A stretch of DNA of 36,983 nt from Pseudomonadota bacterium. Its GTDB lineage: Bacteria; Pseudomonadota; Gammaproteobacteria; Burkholderiales; Burkholderiaceae_C. Location of the stretch: the NCBI GenBank assembly GCA_963205335.1, contig CAUJIM010000051.1, positions 1 to 36,983 on the forward strand, written 5' to 3'. The notes under the pieces were generated by a model, which did no database searches, was not told where the DNA came from, and worked only from the letters and a program-made list of their open reading frames with translations. How positions within the stretch are numbered: the first letter of the stretch is position 1; each line of letters begins with the position of its first letter. Shown one piece after another: positions 26,430-36,664 of this stretch. The position numbers and the translations under genes are program-made.

Positions 26430-26675
26430 ATGCGAACCACCATCGATCTTGAAGAAGATGCGCTCATCGCCGTGCGCGAGATCGCCCGTCTCGAAAACGC
26501 CAGCCTGGGCAAGGTCGTCTCGCGGCTGGTGCGCGATGCGTTGACGGGCGCGGCGGCGCGGCAAGGCGGCGCGGCACCCGTGGCCACCCTCACGGGCTTC
26601 GAGCCTTTCCCGCCACGCGGCGCCGTGGTCAGCAACGCGCTGATCGACCGCCTGCGCGACGTCGAAGGCGTGTAG
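26430..26675 (+). CDS. VapB-like ribbon-helix-helix antitoxin (TA module 2)
   Basis: An 81-aa protein beginning MRTTIDLEEDALIAVREIARLENASLG... with a beta strand (RTTIDL) and two helices of the CopG/VapB ribbon-helix-helix type, then a Pro/Gly-rich tail ending ALIDRLRDVEGV. The first ATG after the palindromic promoter was used. It precedes the PIN toxin by five bases. It is unrelated in sequence to the module 1 antitoxin beyond the fold, so the two modules arrived separately rather than by duplication. Confidence 0.82.
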   Translation: MRTTIDLEEDALIAVREIARLENASLGKVVSRLVRDALTGAAARQGGAAPVATLTGFEPFPPRGAVVSNALIDRLRDVEGV

Positions 26676-26680
26676 AGAGC

Positions 26681-27109
26681 ATGCGCGCGCTGCTGGACGT
26701 CAACGTCCTGATTGCCCTGCTGGACGCCGCGCACATCCAGCACGCGCGCGCCACGCAGTGGCTGGAGCGCGAGATTGCGCAGGGCTGGGCCTCCTGCCCG
26801 CTCACGCAAAACGGCTGCCTGCGCACCATGGCCCAGCCGGGCTACCCGCAGCCGCTGCCCCTGGCTGCTGTCGCCGGCCGCCTGGCACAGGCCACCGCCC
26901 ATCCCGCGCATCTTTTCGTGCCCGACGACTACAGCCTGCTCGACCAGGATCGCCTGCACTGGCAGAACCTGCTCGGCCACCGCCAGATTACCGACAGCTA
27001 CCTGCTGGGCCTGGCCGTGCGCCATGATTGCCGCTTCGTCAGCTTCGATGCCAGGCTCAACCTCGGGGCCGTGCGCGGCGCCGCGCCGCGCCATTTCGTC
27101 TCCCTGTAG
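26681..27109 (+). CDS. PIN-domain toxin, VapC family (TA module 2)
   Basis: A 142-aa PIN protein. Acidic positions are D6 (LLDVNVL), D105 (ITDSYLL) and D123 (VSFDARL). The position where PIN toxins normally carry a conserved Glu is Gln43 (CPLTQNG). Either this subfamily tolerates Gln or the nuclease is weakened; I cannot tell without an alignment. The subfamily is the longer VapC group with a W-x-x-N-L-x-G-H insert (residues 94-100). It ends 21 bp before rfbA, so rfbA may depend on transcription through the TA module. Confidence 0.83.
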   Translation: MRALLDVNVLIALLDAAHIQHARATQWLEREIAQGWASCPLTQNGCLRTMAQPGYPQPLPLAAVAGRLAQATAHPAHLFVPDDYSLLDQDRLHWQNLLGHRQITDSYLLGLAVRHDCRFVSFDARLNLGAVRGAAPRHFVSL

Positions 27110-27130
27110 ACCCTTACCACTCCGACGCCC

Positions 27131-28021
27131 ATGACCCTCTCACGCAAAGGCATCATCCTCGCCGGCGGCTCCGGCACCCGGCTGCACCCGGCCACGCTGG
27201 CCATCAGCAAGCAGCTGCTGCCGGTGTACGACAAGCCCATGATCTACTACCCGCTCAGCACCCTGATGCTGGCGGACATCCGCGAGATCCTCATCATCAG
27301 CACGCCGCAGGACACCCCCCGCTTCGAGCAGCTGCTGGGCGACGGCAGCCGCTGGGGCCTCGACCTGCGCTACGCCGTGCAGGAGAGCCCCGACGGCCTG
27401 GCGCAGGCCTTCCTGATCGGCGAGCGGTTCCTGGCCGGCAGCGCGAGCACGCTGGTGCTGGGCGACAACATCTTCCACGGGCACGACCTGCAGCCCCTGC
27501 TCGTGCGCGCCAGCCAGCAGGCGCAGGGCGCCACCGTCTTCGCCTACCACGTCACCGACCCCGAGCGCTACGGCGTCGCCGAGTTCGACGCCACCGGCCG
27601 CGTGCTCTCGATCGAGGAAAAACCCAAGGCGCCCAAGTCCAACTACGCCGTCACCGGCCTGTACTTCTACGACGAACAGGTGGTCGAGCTGGCCAAGAGC
27701 CTCAAGCCCTCGGCGCGCGACGAGCTCGAGATCACCGACCTCAACCGCCTCTATTTGCAACAGCGGCAACTGAGTGTGCAGCTCATGGGCCGGGGCTACG
27801 CCTGGCTCGATACCGGCACCCACGAAAGCCTGCTGGATGCCAGCCAGTTCATCGCCACCATCGAGCAGCGCCAGGGCCTGAAGGTCGCCTGCCCCGAGGA
27901 AATCGCCTGGCGCCAGCGCTGGATCGACTCCGCGCAGCTCGAAAAACTCGCCCAGCCGCTGCTGAAGAACGGCTATGGCCAGTACCTGGTCCAACTGCTG
28001 GGTGGCAGGGCCGCGTCATGA
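27131..28021 (+). CDS. rfbA: Glucose-1-phosphate thymidylyltransferase
   Basis: First step of dTDP-L-rhamnose synthesis (296 aa): dTTP plus glucose-1-phosphate to dTDP-glucose. The nucleotidyltransferase motif [16 protein letters not shown] is at the N-terminus, followed by [53 protein letters not shown] and [20 protein letters not shown]. The start ATG follows the TA module 2 toxin by 21 bases. The stop overlaps the rfbC ATG (ATGA), so the pair is coupled. Confidence 0.97.
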   Translation: MTLSRKGIILAGGSGTRLHPATLAISKQLLPVYDKPMIYYPLSTLMLADIREILIISTPQDTPRFEQLLGDGSRWGLDLRYAVQESPDGLAQAFLIGERFLAGSASTLVLGDNIFHGHDLQPLLVRASQQAQGATVFAYHVTDPERYGVAEFDATGRVLSIEEKPKAPKSNYAVTGLYFYDEQVVELAKSLKPSARDELEITDLNRLYLQQRQLSVQLMGRGYAWLDTGTHESLLDASQFIATIEQRQGLKVACPEEIAWRQRWIDSAQLEKLAQPLLKNGYGQYLVQLLGGRAAS

Positions 28022-28569
28022 AAGCCATTCCCACCGCCATCCCCGACGTGCTGGTCATCGAGCCCAGGGTCTTCGGCGACGCCCGCGGCTTCTTCTTCGA
28101 AAGCTTCAACCAGCAGGCCTTCGACGAAGCCACCGGCACCCGCCACCGGTTCGTGCAGGACAACCACAGCCGCTCCAGCCGCGGCGTGCTGCGCGGCCTG
28201 CACTACCAGCTCCCGCCGCACGCCCAGGGCAAGCTGGTGCGCGTGGTGCGCGGCGCCGTGTGGGACGTGGCGGTGGACATCCGCCGGGGCTCGCCCACCT
28301 TCGGCCAGTGGGTGGGCGAGGAACTGAGCGAAGACAACCAGCGGCAGTTGTGGATACCGCCCGGCTTTGCCCATGGCTTCGCGGTACTGAGCGACAGCGC
28401 GGATTTCCTCTACAAGACCACCGACTACTACGACCCCCCGTCCGAGCGCGGCATCGCCTGGGACGACCCCCGGCTGGCCATCGCCTGGCCGTGGCTCGGG
28501 CTCGAGTGGCAGCTCTCCGCCAAGGACAGGCTGCTGCCCCCGCTGGAACAGGCGGACCCGGCGGCCTGA
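28018..28569 (+). CDS. rfbC: dTDP-4-dehydrorhamnose 3,5-epimerase
   Basis: Third step of the rhamnose pathway (183 aa, cupin fold). Catalytic H62 is in [12 protein letters not shown]132 and K133 in [23 protein letters not shown], and [15 protein letters not shown], are RmlC signatures. Four-base overlap with rfbA. The following gene begins after 53 bp that include a GATAAT -10-like element, so rfbC may end this transcription unit. Confidence 0.96.
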   Translation: MKAIPTAIPDVLVIEPRVFGDARGFFFESFNQQAFDEATGTRHRFVQDNHSRSSRGVLRGLHYQLPPHAQGKLVRVVRGAVWDVAVDIRRGSPTFGQWVGEELSEDNQRQLWIPPGFAHGFAVLSDSADFLYKTTDYYDPPSERGIAWDDPRLAIAWPWLGLEWQLSAKDRLLPPLEQADPAA

Positions 28570-28589
28570 TACGTGGTCTGGCGAGGGAG

Positions 28590-31458
<2,869 letters not shown>

Positions 31459-31495
31459 TCGCGGCATGGTGCCTCGCGGGATGGAGGTGCGATGA

Positions 31496-31515
31496 TTGCA
31501 TTGCGATTGATGCAA
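31496..31515. promoter_or_regulatory. Inverted repeat upstream of the orphan FitA-like antitoxin
   Basis: TTGCAT (31496-31501), an 8-bp spacer, then ATGCAA (31510-31515), ending nine bases before the antitoxin ATG and next to its AAGGAA ribosome site. Likely the former operator of TA module 3. Confidence 0.45.
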
Positions 31516-31524
31516 GGAATCCCC

Positions 31525-31770
31525 ATGGGCAGCATCACTGTGCGTAATCTGGACGAATCCATCAAGGAGGGCTTGCGCCTGCGCGCCGCGCGCCATGGCT
31601 GGTCGCTGGAGCAAGAGGTGCGCAGCATTCTGCAGAAAGCCGTTGGAGCCGATGGGCAGGCGCAGTCCATGGACTTTGCCCAGCGCATACAGCAGCGCTT
31701 CCAGGGCCTGGATGCGAGCGATCTTCCCATTGCGGCGCGGCGGACCGGCCGTACCCCGCCCGAGCCTTGA
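31525..31770 (+). CDS. FitA-like antitoxin without an intact toxin (TA module 3)
   Basis: An 81-aa ribbon-helix-helix antitoxin starting MGSITVRNLDESIKEGLRLR, then AARHGWSLEQEVRSILQKAV, which is the FitA/VapB (plasmid stability) signature. The C-terminus ending ARRTGRTPPEP looks full length. I chose ATG 31525 (AAGGAA six bases upstream) over ATG 31492, which would read across the palindrome. The toxin that should follow is reduced to a 3' fragment directly after this stop codon. The antitoxin could still repress its own promoter or neutralise related toxins. Confidence 0.8.
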   Translation: MGSITVRNLDESIKEGLRLRAARHGWSLEQEVRSILQKAVGADGQAQSMDFAQRIQQRFQGLDASDLPIAARRTGRTPPEP

Positions 31771-31776
31771 ACCCAT

Positions 31777-31848
31777 GCCACGCGCAATACCAAGGATTTC
31801 ATCCATATCGAGGGGCTGACCGTGATCGACCCCTGGCAAGCACACTGA
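31777..31848 (+). pseudogene. 3' remnant of a FitB-like PIN toxin (TA module 3)
   Basis: The last 23 codons plus TGA of a PIN toxin remain: ATRNTKDFIHIEGLTVIDPW followed by QAH. This is the typical C-terminus of FitB/VapC proteins, where the Asp of NTKDF lies in the final active-site region. It begins six bases after the antitoxin stop and in the same frame, with no start region and no upstream catalytic residues. About 110 codons of toxin have been deleted in one clean internal event. The remnant ends 8 bases before the wbpE ATG. Confidence 0.8.
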
Positions 31849-31856
31849 AGAAACGC

Positions 31857-32981
31857 ATGGACTTCATCGATCTCAAGACCCAATACCAGCGCCTGAAGGC
31901 CGACATCGACGCCGGCATCGCCCGCGTGCTCGCCCATGGCCAATTCATCCTGGGCCCCGAGGTGGCCGAGCTGGAAGAAAAGCTCGCCACCTACACCGGC
32001 GCCCGGCACTGCATCAGCGTCGCCAACGGCACCGACGCGCTGCAGATCGCCCAGATGGCGCTGGGCATCGGCCCGGGCGATGAAGTCATCACCCCCGGCT
32101 TCACCTACATCGCCACCGCCGAAACCGTGGCCCTGCTCGGCGCCAGGCCCGTGTACGTGGACGTGGACCCGCGCACCTGCAACCTCGACCCGGCGCTGCT
32201 CGAAGCCGCGATCACGCCCGCCACTCGCGCCATCATCCCCGTCAGCCTCTACGGCCAGTGCGCCGACTACGACGCCATCAACGCCATCGCGCAAAGGCAC
32301 GGCATCCCCGTGATCGAAGACGCGGCGCAAAGCTTCGGCGCCAGCTACAAAGGCCGCAAGAGCTGCAATCTCACGACCATCGCCTGCACCAGCTTCTTCC
32401 CCAGCAAGCCGCTGGGCTGCTACGGCGACGGCGGCGCCATCTTCACCAACGACGACGCGCTGGCCAGCGCCGTGCGCCAGATCGCCCGCCACGGGCAGGA
32501 CCGGCGCTACCACCACATCCGCGTCGGCGTGAACAGCCGCCTGGACACCCTGCAGGCCGCCGTCCTGCTGCCCAAGCTCGCTGTGCTCGACGACGAAATC
32601 GCCCTGCGCCAGCAGGCGGCCCGGCGCTACGCCGACCTGCTCCCTCGCCCGCCGGCGGGAGAGGGCAGGGGTGGTGAGGGTGCCTCCACTCTCCTACTGC
32701 CCCACGTCGAAGCCCACAACACCAGCGTCTGGGCCCAGTACACCCTCCAGGTGCCCCGGCGCGAGCAGGTGCAGGCCAGCCTGAAGGCCGCCGGCATCCC
32801 CACCGCCGTGCACTACCCTATCCCGCTGAACCAGCAGCCCGCCGTGGCCGACCCCGCCGCCCGCCTGCCCGTCGGCGATGCCGTGGCGCAGAAAGTCGTC
32901 AGCCTGCCCATGCACCCGTACCTGGACACCGTGGCGCAAGAGCAGATCGCGCAGGCTTTGGCAGCGGCCATGCGAGCCTGA
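31857..32981 (+). CDS. wbpE: UDP-3-oxo-GlcNAcA aminotransferase (WbpE/WlbC family, DegT/DnrJ/EryC1)
   Basis: PLP-dependent aminotransferase (374 aa) that converts the 3-keto sugar made by WbpB to the 3-amino sugar. MDFIDLKTQYQRLKADIDAGI is the conserved start. GTDALQIAQMALGIGPGDEVITPGFTYIAT binds the cofactor phosphate, VIEDAAQSFGASYKG has the ring-stacking Asp, and K184 in FFPSKPLGCYGDGG forms the Schiff base. Residues about 263-278 (PRPPAGEGRGGEGAST) have no place in the family and are encoded by a palindromic repeat. Without them the length matches WbpE (about 359 aa). The active site is otherwise intact. Confidence 0.93.
   Translation: MDFIDLKTQYQRLKADIDAGIARVLAHGQFILGPEVAELEEKLATYTGARHCISVANGTDALQIAQMALGIGPGDEVITPGFTYIATAETVALLGARPVYVDVDPRTCNLDPALLEAAITPATRAIIPVSLYGQCADYDAINAIAQRHGIPVIEDAAQSFGASYKGRKSCNLTTIACTSFFPSKPLGCYGDGGAIFTNDDALASAVRQIARHGQDRRYHHIRVGVNSRLDTLQAAVLLPKLAVLDDEIALRQQAARRYADLLPRPPAGEGRGGEGASTLLLPHVEAHNTSVWAQYTLQVPRREQVQASLKAAGIPTAVHYPIPLNQQPAVADPAARLPVGDAVAQKVVSLPMHPYLDTVAQEQIAQALAAAMRA
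32642..32690 (+). repeat. Palindromic repeat inserted in frame in wbpE
   Basis: The 24-bp imperfect palindrome at 32642-32665 (CCCTCGCCC to GGGAGAGGG around GCCGGC) is followed by a G-rich tail (AGGGGTGGTGAGGG). It resembles the C-rich/G-rich intergenic palindromes common in Burkholderiales. Its length is a multiple of three in effect, adding about 15-16 residues without a stop. Confidence 0.65.
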
Positions 32982-33003
32982 TCGAAAAAAGCCTGGCCAG
33001 AAG

Positions 33004-33486
33004 ATGCTGACAGCAGACGCCATCAACGCACTGCTGCGTGCCGGGGAGAGCGAAACCCTGGAACTCAAGGAGCGCTTTGGCGCCGATGTGATTGAAACCG
33101 CCGTGGCCTTTGCCAATACCCATGGCGGCACTATTCTGATTGGTGTGCGTGCCGATGCTGGGCTCCGCATCTTCTTCAGGCAGACCAGGGAAGGCCGGCA
33201 GACGGCGGATCAAGTCACCCCGCAAGTCACCGAGCTATTGCATGCTTTGGTGGGTGAAAGCACGCGTGACTCCCTGATGGGGCAGCTTGGCCTGAAGGAC
33301 CGGGAGCATTTCCGCACCGGATACCTCGCTCCCGCGATGGGAGCGGGGCTGGTGGAAATGACCCTGTCCGACAAGCCCACGAGCCGTTTGCAAAAATACC
33401 GCCTCACCGTGGCAGGGCGGCAAATGCAGGCAGTGTTGCTGACGGAGCGCAGTGCGCAGGGTGCCAAGGGGGATCGAACCCCATGA
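33004..33486 (+). CDS. AlbA_2-type DNA-binding protein with central region deleted (probable decayed gene)
   Basis: A 160-aa frame. Residues 1-47 (ESETLELKERFGADVIETAVAFANTHGGTILIGV) are the start of an AlbA_2/Schlafen-like domain found in putative transcriptional regulators and ATP-binding proteins of about 450-500 aa. Residues about 70-145 (VTPQVTELLHALVGE, LGLKDREHFRTGYLAPAM, LVEMTLSDKPTSRLQKYRLT) are the C-terminal winged helix of the same proteins. The middle is missing, joined in frame near residues 50-68. It may be a functional small fusion, but an internal deletion remnant is more likely. It lies between wbpE and the acyltransferase. Confidence 0.65.
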   Translation: MLTADAINALLRAGESETLELKERFGADVIETAVAFANTHGGTILIGVRADAGLRIFFRQTREGRQTADQVTPQVTELLHALVGESTRDSLMGQLGLKDREHFRTGYLAPAMGAGLVEMTLSDKPTSRLQKYRLTVAGRQMQAVLLTERSAQGAKGDRTP

Positions 33487-33578
33487 ACCTCCATGCCCTG
33501 CGCCCACCCAGCGCCAACGGCGAGGACGCGCGCCACCAATGCGTGCGCGGTCTTGCCCATGCCGGCGGCCTGTAAGAA
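33487..33578 (+). other. Spacer with a short coupled reading frame
   Basis: A 92-bp gap. An ATG at 33483 overlapping the previous stop (ATGA) opens a 30-codon frame ending in TAA at 33575 (MNLHALRPPSANGEDARHQC...). I do not recognise it, and it may be debris from the deletion seen in the neighbouring gene. Confidence 0.3.
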
Positions 33579-35438
33579 ATGACGGACTACCGCCCCGACA
33601 TCCAGGGCCTGCGCGCCGTGGCCGTGCTGGCCGTGGTGTTGTTCCACGCCAACCCGGCCTGGCTGCCGGGCGGGTTCGTGGGCGTGGACGTGTTCCTGGT
33701 CATCTCCGGCTTTCTCATCGTCGGCATCCTGCTGCGCCGCAAGGACCAGCCCGGCTACCGGCTGGCGGGCACGCTGCGCTACTTCTACGGCAGCCGCTTC
33801 AAGCGCATCGCACCGGCGTATTTCGCCATGCTGGCCGCGGTGTCGCTGCTGGCGGCGGTGCTGCTGCTGCCGCAAGACCTGGCCACCTACGCGAGCAGCC
33901 TGAGGCAGGCCGCCTGGTTCAACAGCAACAGCTACTTTGCCGGCTTCGGCGACTACTTCGCCCCCGCCAGCCACGAGCAGCCCCTGCTGCACACCTGGTC
34001 GCTGGCAGTGGAGATCCAGTTCTACCTGCTGATTCCCCTGCTGGTCCTGCTGGTGCCTGCCCGGGCACTGAAGTGGCTGCTGGGCGCGCTGCTCGTCGGC
34101 CTCACCGCCCTGGCGGAATACCGCCTGCGTGCGCTGGGCATCCAGCAGGCCACCTACTACAGCCTGTATGCCCGCCTGCCGGAGTTCTTCGCGGGCGGCC
34201 TGGTGGCCGCGCATGCATACGGCAAGGGGGAGGGGCGCAGTCCCTGGCTCGGCGCCTTGGGCCTGGCGCTGGTGCTCGCAGCCGCGGCGGCCCAGCCCCG
34301 GCTGGGGCACTTTCCCGGCCTGCCCGCCCTGCTGCCCGTGGCGGGCGCCGCGCTCGTCCTGCTGCAGCCGGCGCAAGGCATTGCCCGGCGGCTGCTGGCC
34401 AACCGGCCCATGGTCTGGGTGGGCGAACTGTCGTATTCGCTCTACCTGTGGCACTGGCCCGTGCTGGCCCTGCTGCGCTACTACACGGGGGTGCAGGTGC
34501 TGGACACAGCCCATAACCTGTGGTTCATCGCGCTCACCCTGCTGCTGGCCACGCTGTCCTACTACGGGGTGGAAACCCCGCTGCGCGCCCGCCGCACCCC
34601 CGTCCGCCAGGCGCTGGGCTACGGCGTGCTGGCCGTGGCCACGCTGGGCGCGTCCCAAAGCATGGCCAGGCTCAACCAGGCCCTGTCGCCCGCGCCGCTG
34701 CCCGTCCAATACCAGCGCTACGCCGACCCCGCCACCATCTGCCACGGCCAGATCGTCGGTGATTGCCTCAAGGGCGACCTGGGCAGCGACAAGGAAGTGC
34801 TGGTGCTGGGCGACTCCCACGCCGCCATGCTCAACCTCTTCTTCGATCGCCTGGGCAAGGAACTGGGCTTCAAGGCGCGCATCATCACCGCCAGCAGCTG
34901 CGTCACCATTCCGGGGTTCGACTACCAGCGGATTGCCGAATGGGCGCACGAGGCGTGCCTGAAGCAGATCGAGGAGGCTGAACCCCATATCAAGCAGGCC
35001 CACACCATATTCCTGGCCGGTATGTGGAGCTGGCAGTTGCAGAGCGATCGGTTCAGGAAAGTACTGGCAGAGTTCTTGAACAACGGCGCTCCGCAGGCGC
35101 GAAAATATGTGATCAGCCAGGTTCCCCTGTTCAACAGGAATCCCATGCGGAACCGGCGCTTCGATGCGCTTGGCCTGGGGAGCGTAGCGAGCCGCGACGA
35201 GAGCTATCTGGCCGCGAATGACGCGGTGAAGAAGATCGCGGGAACCGGTGGTGCCAAAGCCATTTATCTGGAACTGGACGATCTTGGCCTGTTCGAACGG
35301 GCGCCCCTGTTCCAGGGGGCGCTCGTTTATTACGATGAAAGCCACATGAATGAAGTGGGGGTTCTGGATTACGCAGGGCAGGCGAGAAGAATCTTCGAAT
35401 CCATCGTAAAAGAGCAGCATGGCTTCCAGGGAAATTGA
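33579..35438 (+). CDS. OafA/YrhL-type acyltransferase with C-terminal SGNH domain
   Basis: Inner-membrane O-acyltransferase (619 aa) likely to acetylate the surface polysaccharide. Residues 1-350 or so are the Acyl_transf_3 membrane domain: the start YRPDIQGLRAVAVLAVVLFHA has the conserved R-x10-H (also GFVGVDVFLVISGFLI), and HTWSLAVEIQFYLLIPL is a second family motif. The C-terminal periplasmic SGNH-like hydrolase domain has G411-D412-S413-H414 and the D586-H589 pair in DESHMNEVG. This is the fused layout of OafA-like O-antigen acetylases. The stop directly abuts the GTG of the flippase gene, indicating co-transcription. Confidence 0.92.
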   Translation: MTDYRPDIQGLRAVAVLAVVLFHANPAWLPGGFVGVDVFLVISGFLIVGILLRRKDQPGYRLAGTLRYFYGSRFKRIAPAYFAMLAAVSLLAAVLLLPQDLATYASSLRQAAWFNSNSYFAGFGDYFAPASHEQPLLHTWSLAVEIQFYLLIPLLVLLVPARALKWLLGALLVGLTALAEYRLRALGIQQATYYSLYARLPEFFAGGLVAAHAYGKGEGRSPWLGALGLALVLAAAAAQPRLGHFPGLPALLPVAGAALVLLQPAQGIARRLLANRPMVWVGELSYSLYLWHWPVLALLRYYTGVQVLDTAHNLWFIALTLLLATLSYYGVETPLRARRTPVRQALGYGVLAVATLGASQSMARLNQALSPAPLPVQYQRYADPATICHGQIVGDCLKGDLGSDKEVLVLGDSHAAMLNLFFDRLGKELGFKARIITASSCVTIPGFDYQRIAEWAHEACLKQIEEAEPHIKQAHTIFLAGMWSWQLQSDRFRKVLAEFLNNGAPQARKYVISQVPLFNRNPMRNRRFDALGLGSVASRDESYLAANDAVKKIAGTGGAKAIYLELDDLGLFERAPLFQGALVYYDESHMNEVGVLDYAGQARRIFESIVKEQHGFQGN

Positions 35439-36662
35439 GTGAGCAATTTCTGGAAGCACGTTTCATCGGTTTTTGCGGGCACATTGGTGGCCCAATCGAT
35501 ACCGATCGTCGGATCACTGTTCATAGCAAGAATATTTGCTCCGAGCGAGTTTGGCGAATTCTCGACCTGGCTGGCGATCGTCACCTTGGTTTCCGTTGTC
35601 GTGACGCTGCGGCTTGAGGCGATGCTGGCCATTGCCGAGGATGGAATGGACAGGACGAGGGCGGTATTCATCGTCTTTGTGGTGACCATCCTGATGGCCA
35701 TCCTGTTTTTCATATGCGTGGCTGGTGCAAAGTTTCTGCCAGGGGTCAGACACTATCTTCCCGATTCTCCAGTATTTTTGTTGACGATTGTTCCCGCGGC
35801 CTTGTGCCTGGCACTGAACCAGATCTGGCAAACTTGGGCCGCGGCGGAAGGGCTGTACGGAAAATTGAATGTCATGCGCCTGGTGCAGGCGTCGACCCTG
35901 GTGCTGGTACAAATCGGTGCAGGATTGAAATATCCCACTGCCACCAGTCTGGTGATCGGGTTTGTCGTCGCCACTGGAATTGCATTCGCATGGTCCGTCA
36001 AGACAATGCCGAGATTCATCCGTGGTGAATTTTGCAGTCCCGTCGAATTCAGAAAATTCTTTTCCAGGTACAAGAATTTTCCCTTGTATGCCTTGCCGGC
36101 CGATGCGATCAACACGGCAGCGGGGCAGTTGCCCATCTTGGTCGTGTCCTACCGTTTCGGCAATGAGGTGGCTGGCTATCTTGCCTTGACAATGAGGGTC
36201 CTGGGCGCTCCCATTGGTCTTGTGGGCAAGGCCGTATTGGATGTCTTCAAGCGATATGCGATTCAAAGCATCCAGAAGACGGGAAACTGCCGGAGCTTGT
36301 ACGTCAACACCTTCATGGCACTCGTTCTCGCGTCGCTGGTCCTTATTGGTGGGACGATTTTCCTGGCAGAAGATATATTTCGCGTGGCATTCGGGCCTGA
36401 GTGGCTTCCAGCGGGACGCATGGCGATCTGGCTGCTGCCGATGTTTGCACTGAGGATGATTGCCAGTCCCTTGAGCTATATGGCCTACCTTGTGGAGCGG
36501 CAGCACATCGACTTGCTGTGGCAAGCTGCTCTGATGGTGGTCACCGTTGCTACCTTGTATGCTTTCCCCTCATATGAGTCAACATTGATTGGCTACAGTG
36601 CAGGCTATGCCGCCATGTATTTCGTATACATACTGATCTCTTATAGACTGAGCAAAGGTTGA
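35439..36662 (+). CDS. Wzx-like polysaccharide flippase
   Basis: A 407-aa hydrophobic protein with about 12 predicted transmembrane segments. It starts MSNFWKHVSSVFAGTLVAQSIPIVGSLFIARIFAPSEFGEFS, the typical opening of the polysaccharide biosynthesis/MATE-like flippase family (the F/Y-G-x-F/Y motif after the first helix). It is expected to move undecaprenyl-linked oligosaccharide units across the inner membrane. The start is a GTG placed immediately after the acyltransferase TGA with no gap. The gene is clearly AT-richer than everything upstream, as is usual for O-antigen-specific genes acquired by transfer. Confidence 0.85.
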   Translation: MSNFWKHVSSVFAGTLVAQSIPIVGSLFIARIFAPSEFGEFSTWLAIVTLVSVVVTLRLEAMLAIAEDGMDRTRAVFIVFVVTILMAILFFICVAGAKFLPGVRHYLPDSPVFLLTIVPAALCLALNQIWQTWAAAEGLYGKLNVMRLVQASTLVLVQIGAGLKYPTATSLVIGFVVATGIAFAWSVKTMPRFIRGEFCSPVEFRKFFSRYKNFPLYALPADAINTAAGQLPILVVSYRFGNEVAGYLALTMRVLGAPIGLVGKAVLDVFKRYAIQSIQKTGNCRSLYVNTFMALVLASLVLIGGTIFLAEDIFRVAFGPEWLPAGRMAIWLLPMFALRMIASPLSYMAYLVERQHIDLLWQAALMVVTVATLYAFPSYESTLIGYSAGYAAMYFVYILISYRLSKG

Positions 36663-36664
36663 AG

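Noticed and set aside
31767..31856. N-terminal extension of wbpE from TTG 31767
   Set aside because: The extra 30 residues are an out-of-frame reading of the PIN toxin remnant; ATG 31857 gives the conserved WbpE start.
33466..33484. tRNA 3'-end-like sequence on the minus strand (GGGGTTCGATCCCC T-arm pattern)
   Set aside because: Only the T-loop pattern fits. The fifth stem pair fails, there is no matching acceptor/CCA context and the bases are coding in the AlbA_2-type gene. Probably chance; not called as a tRNA fragment or att site.
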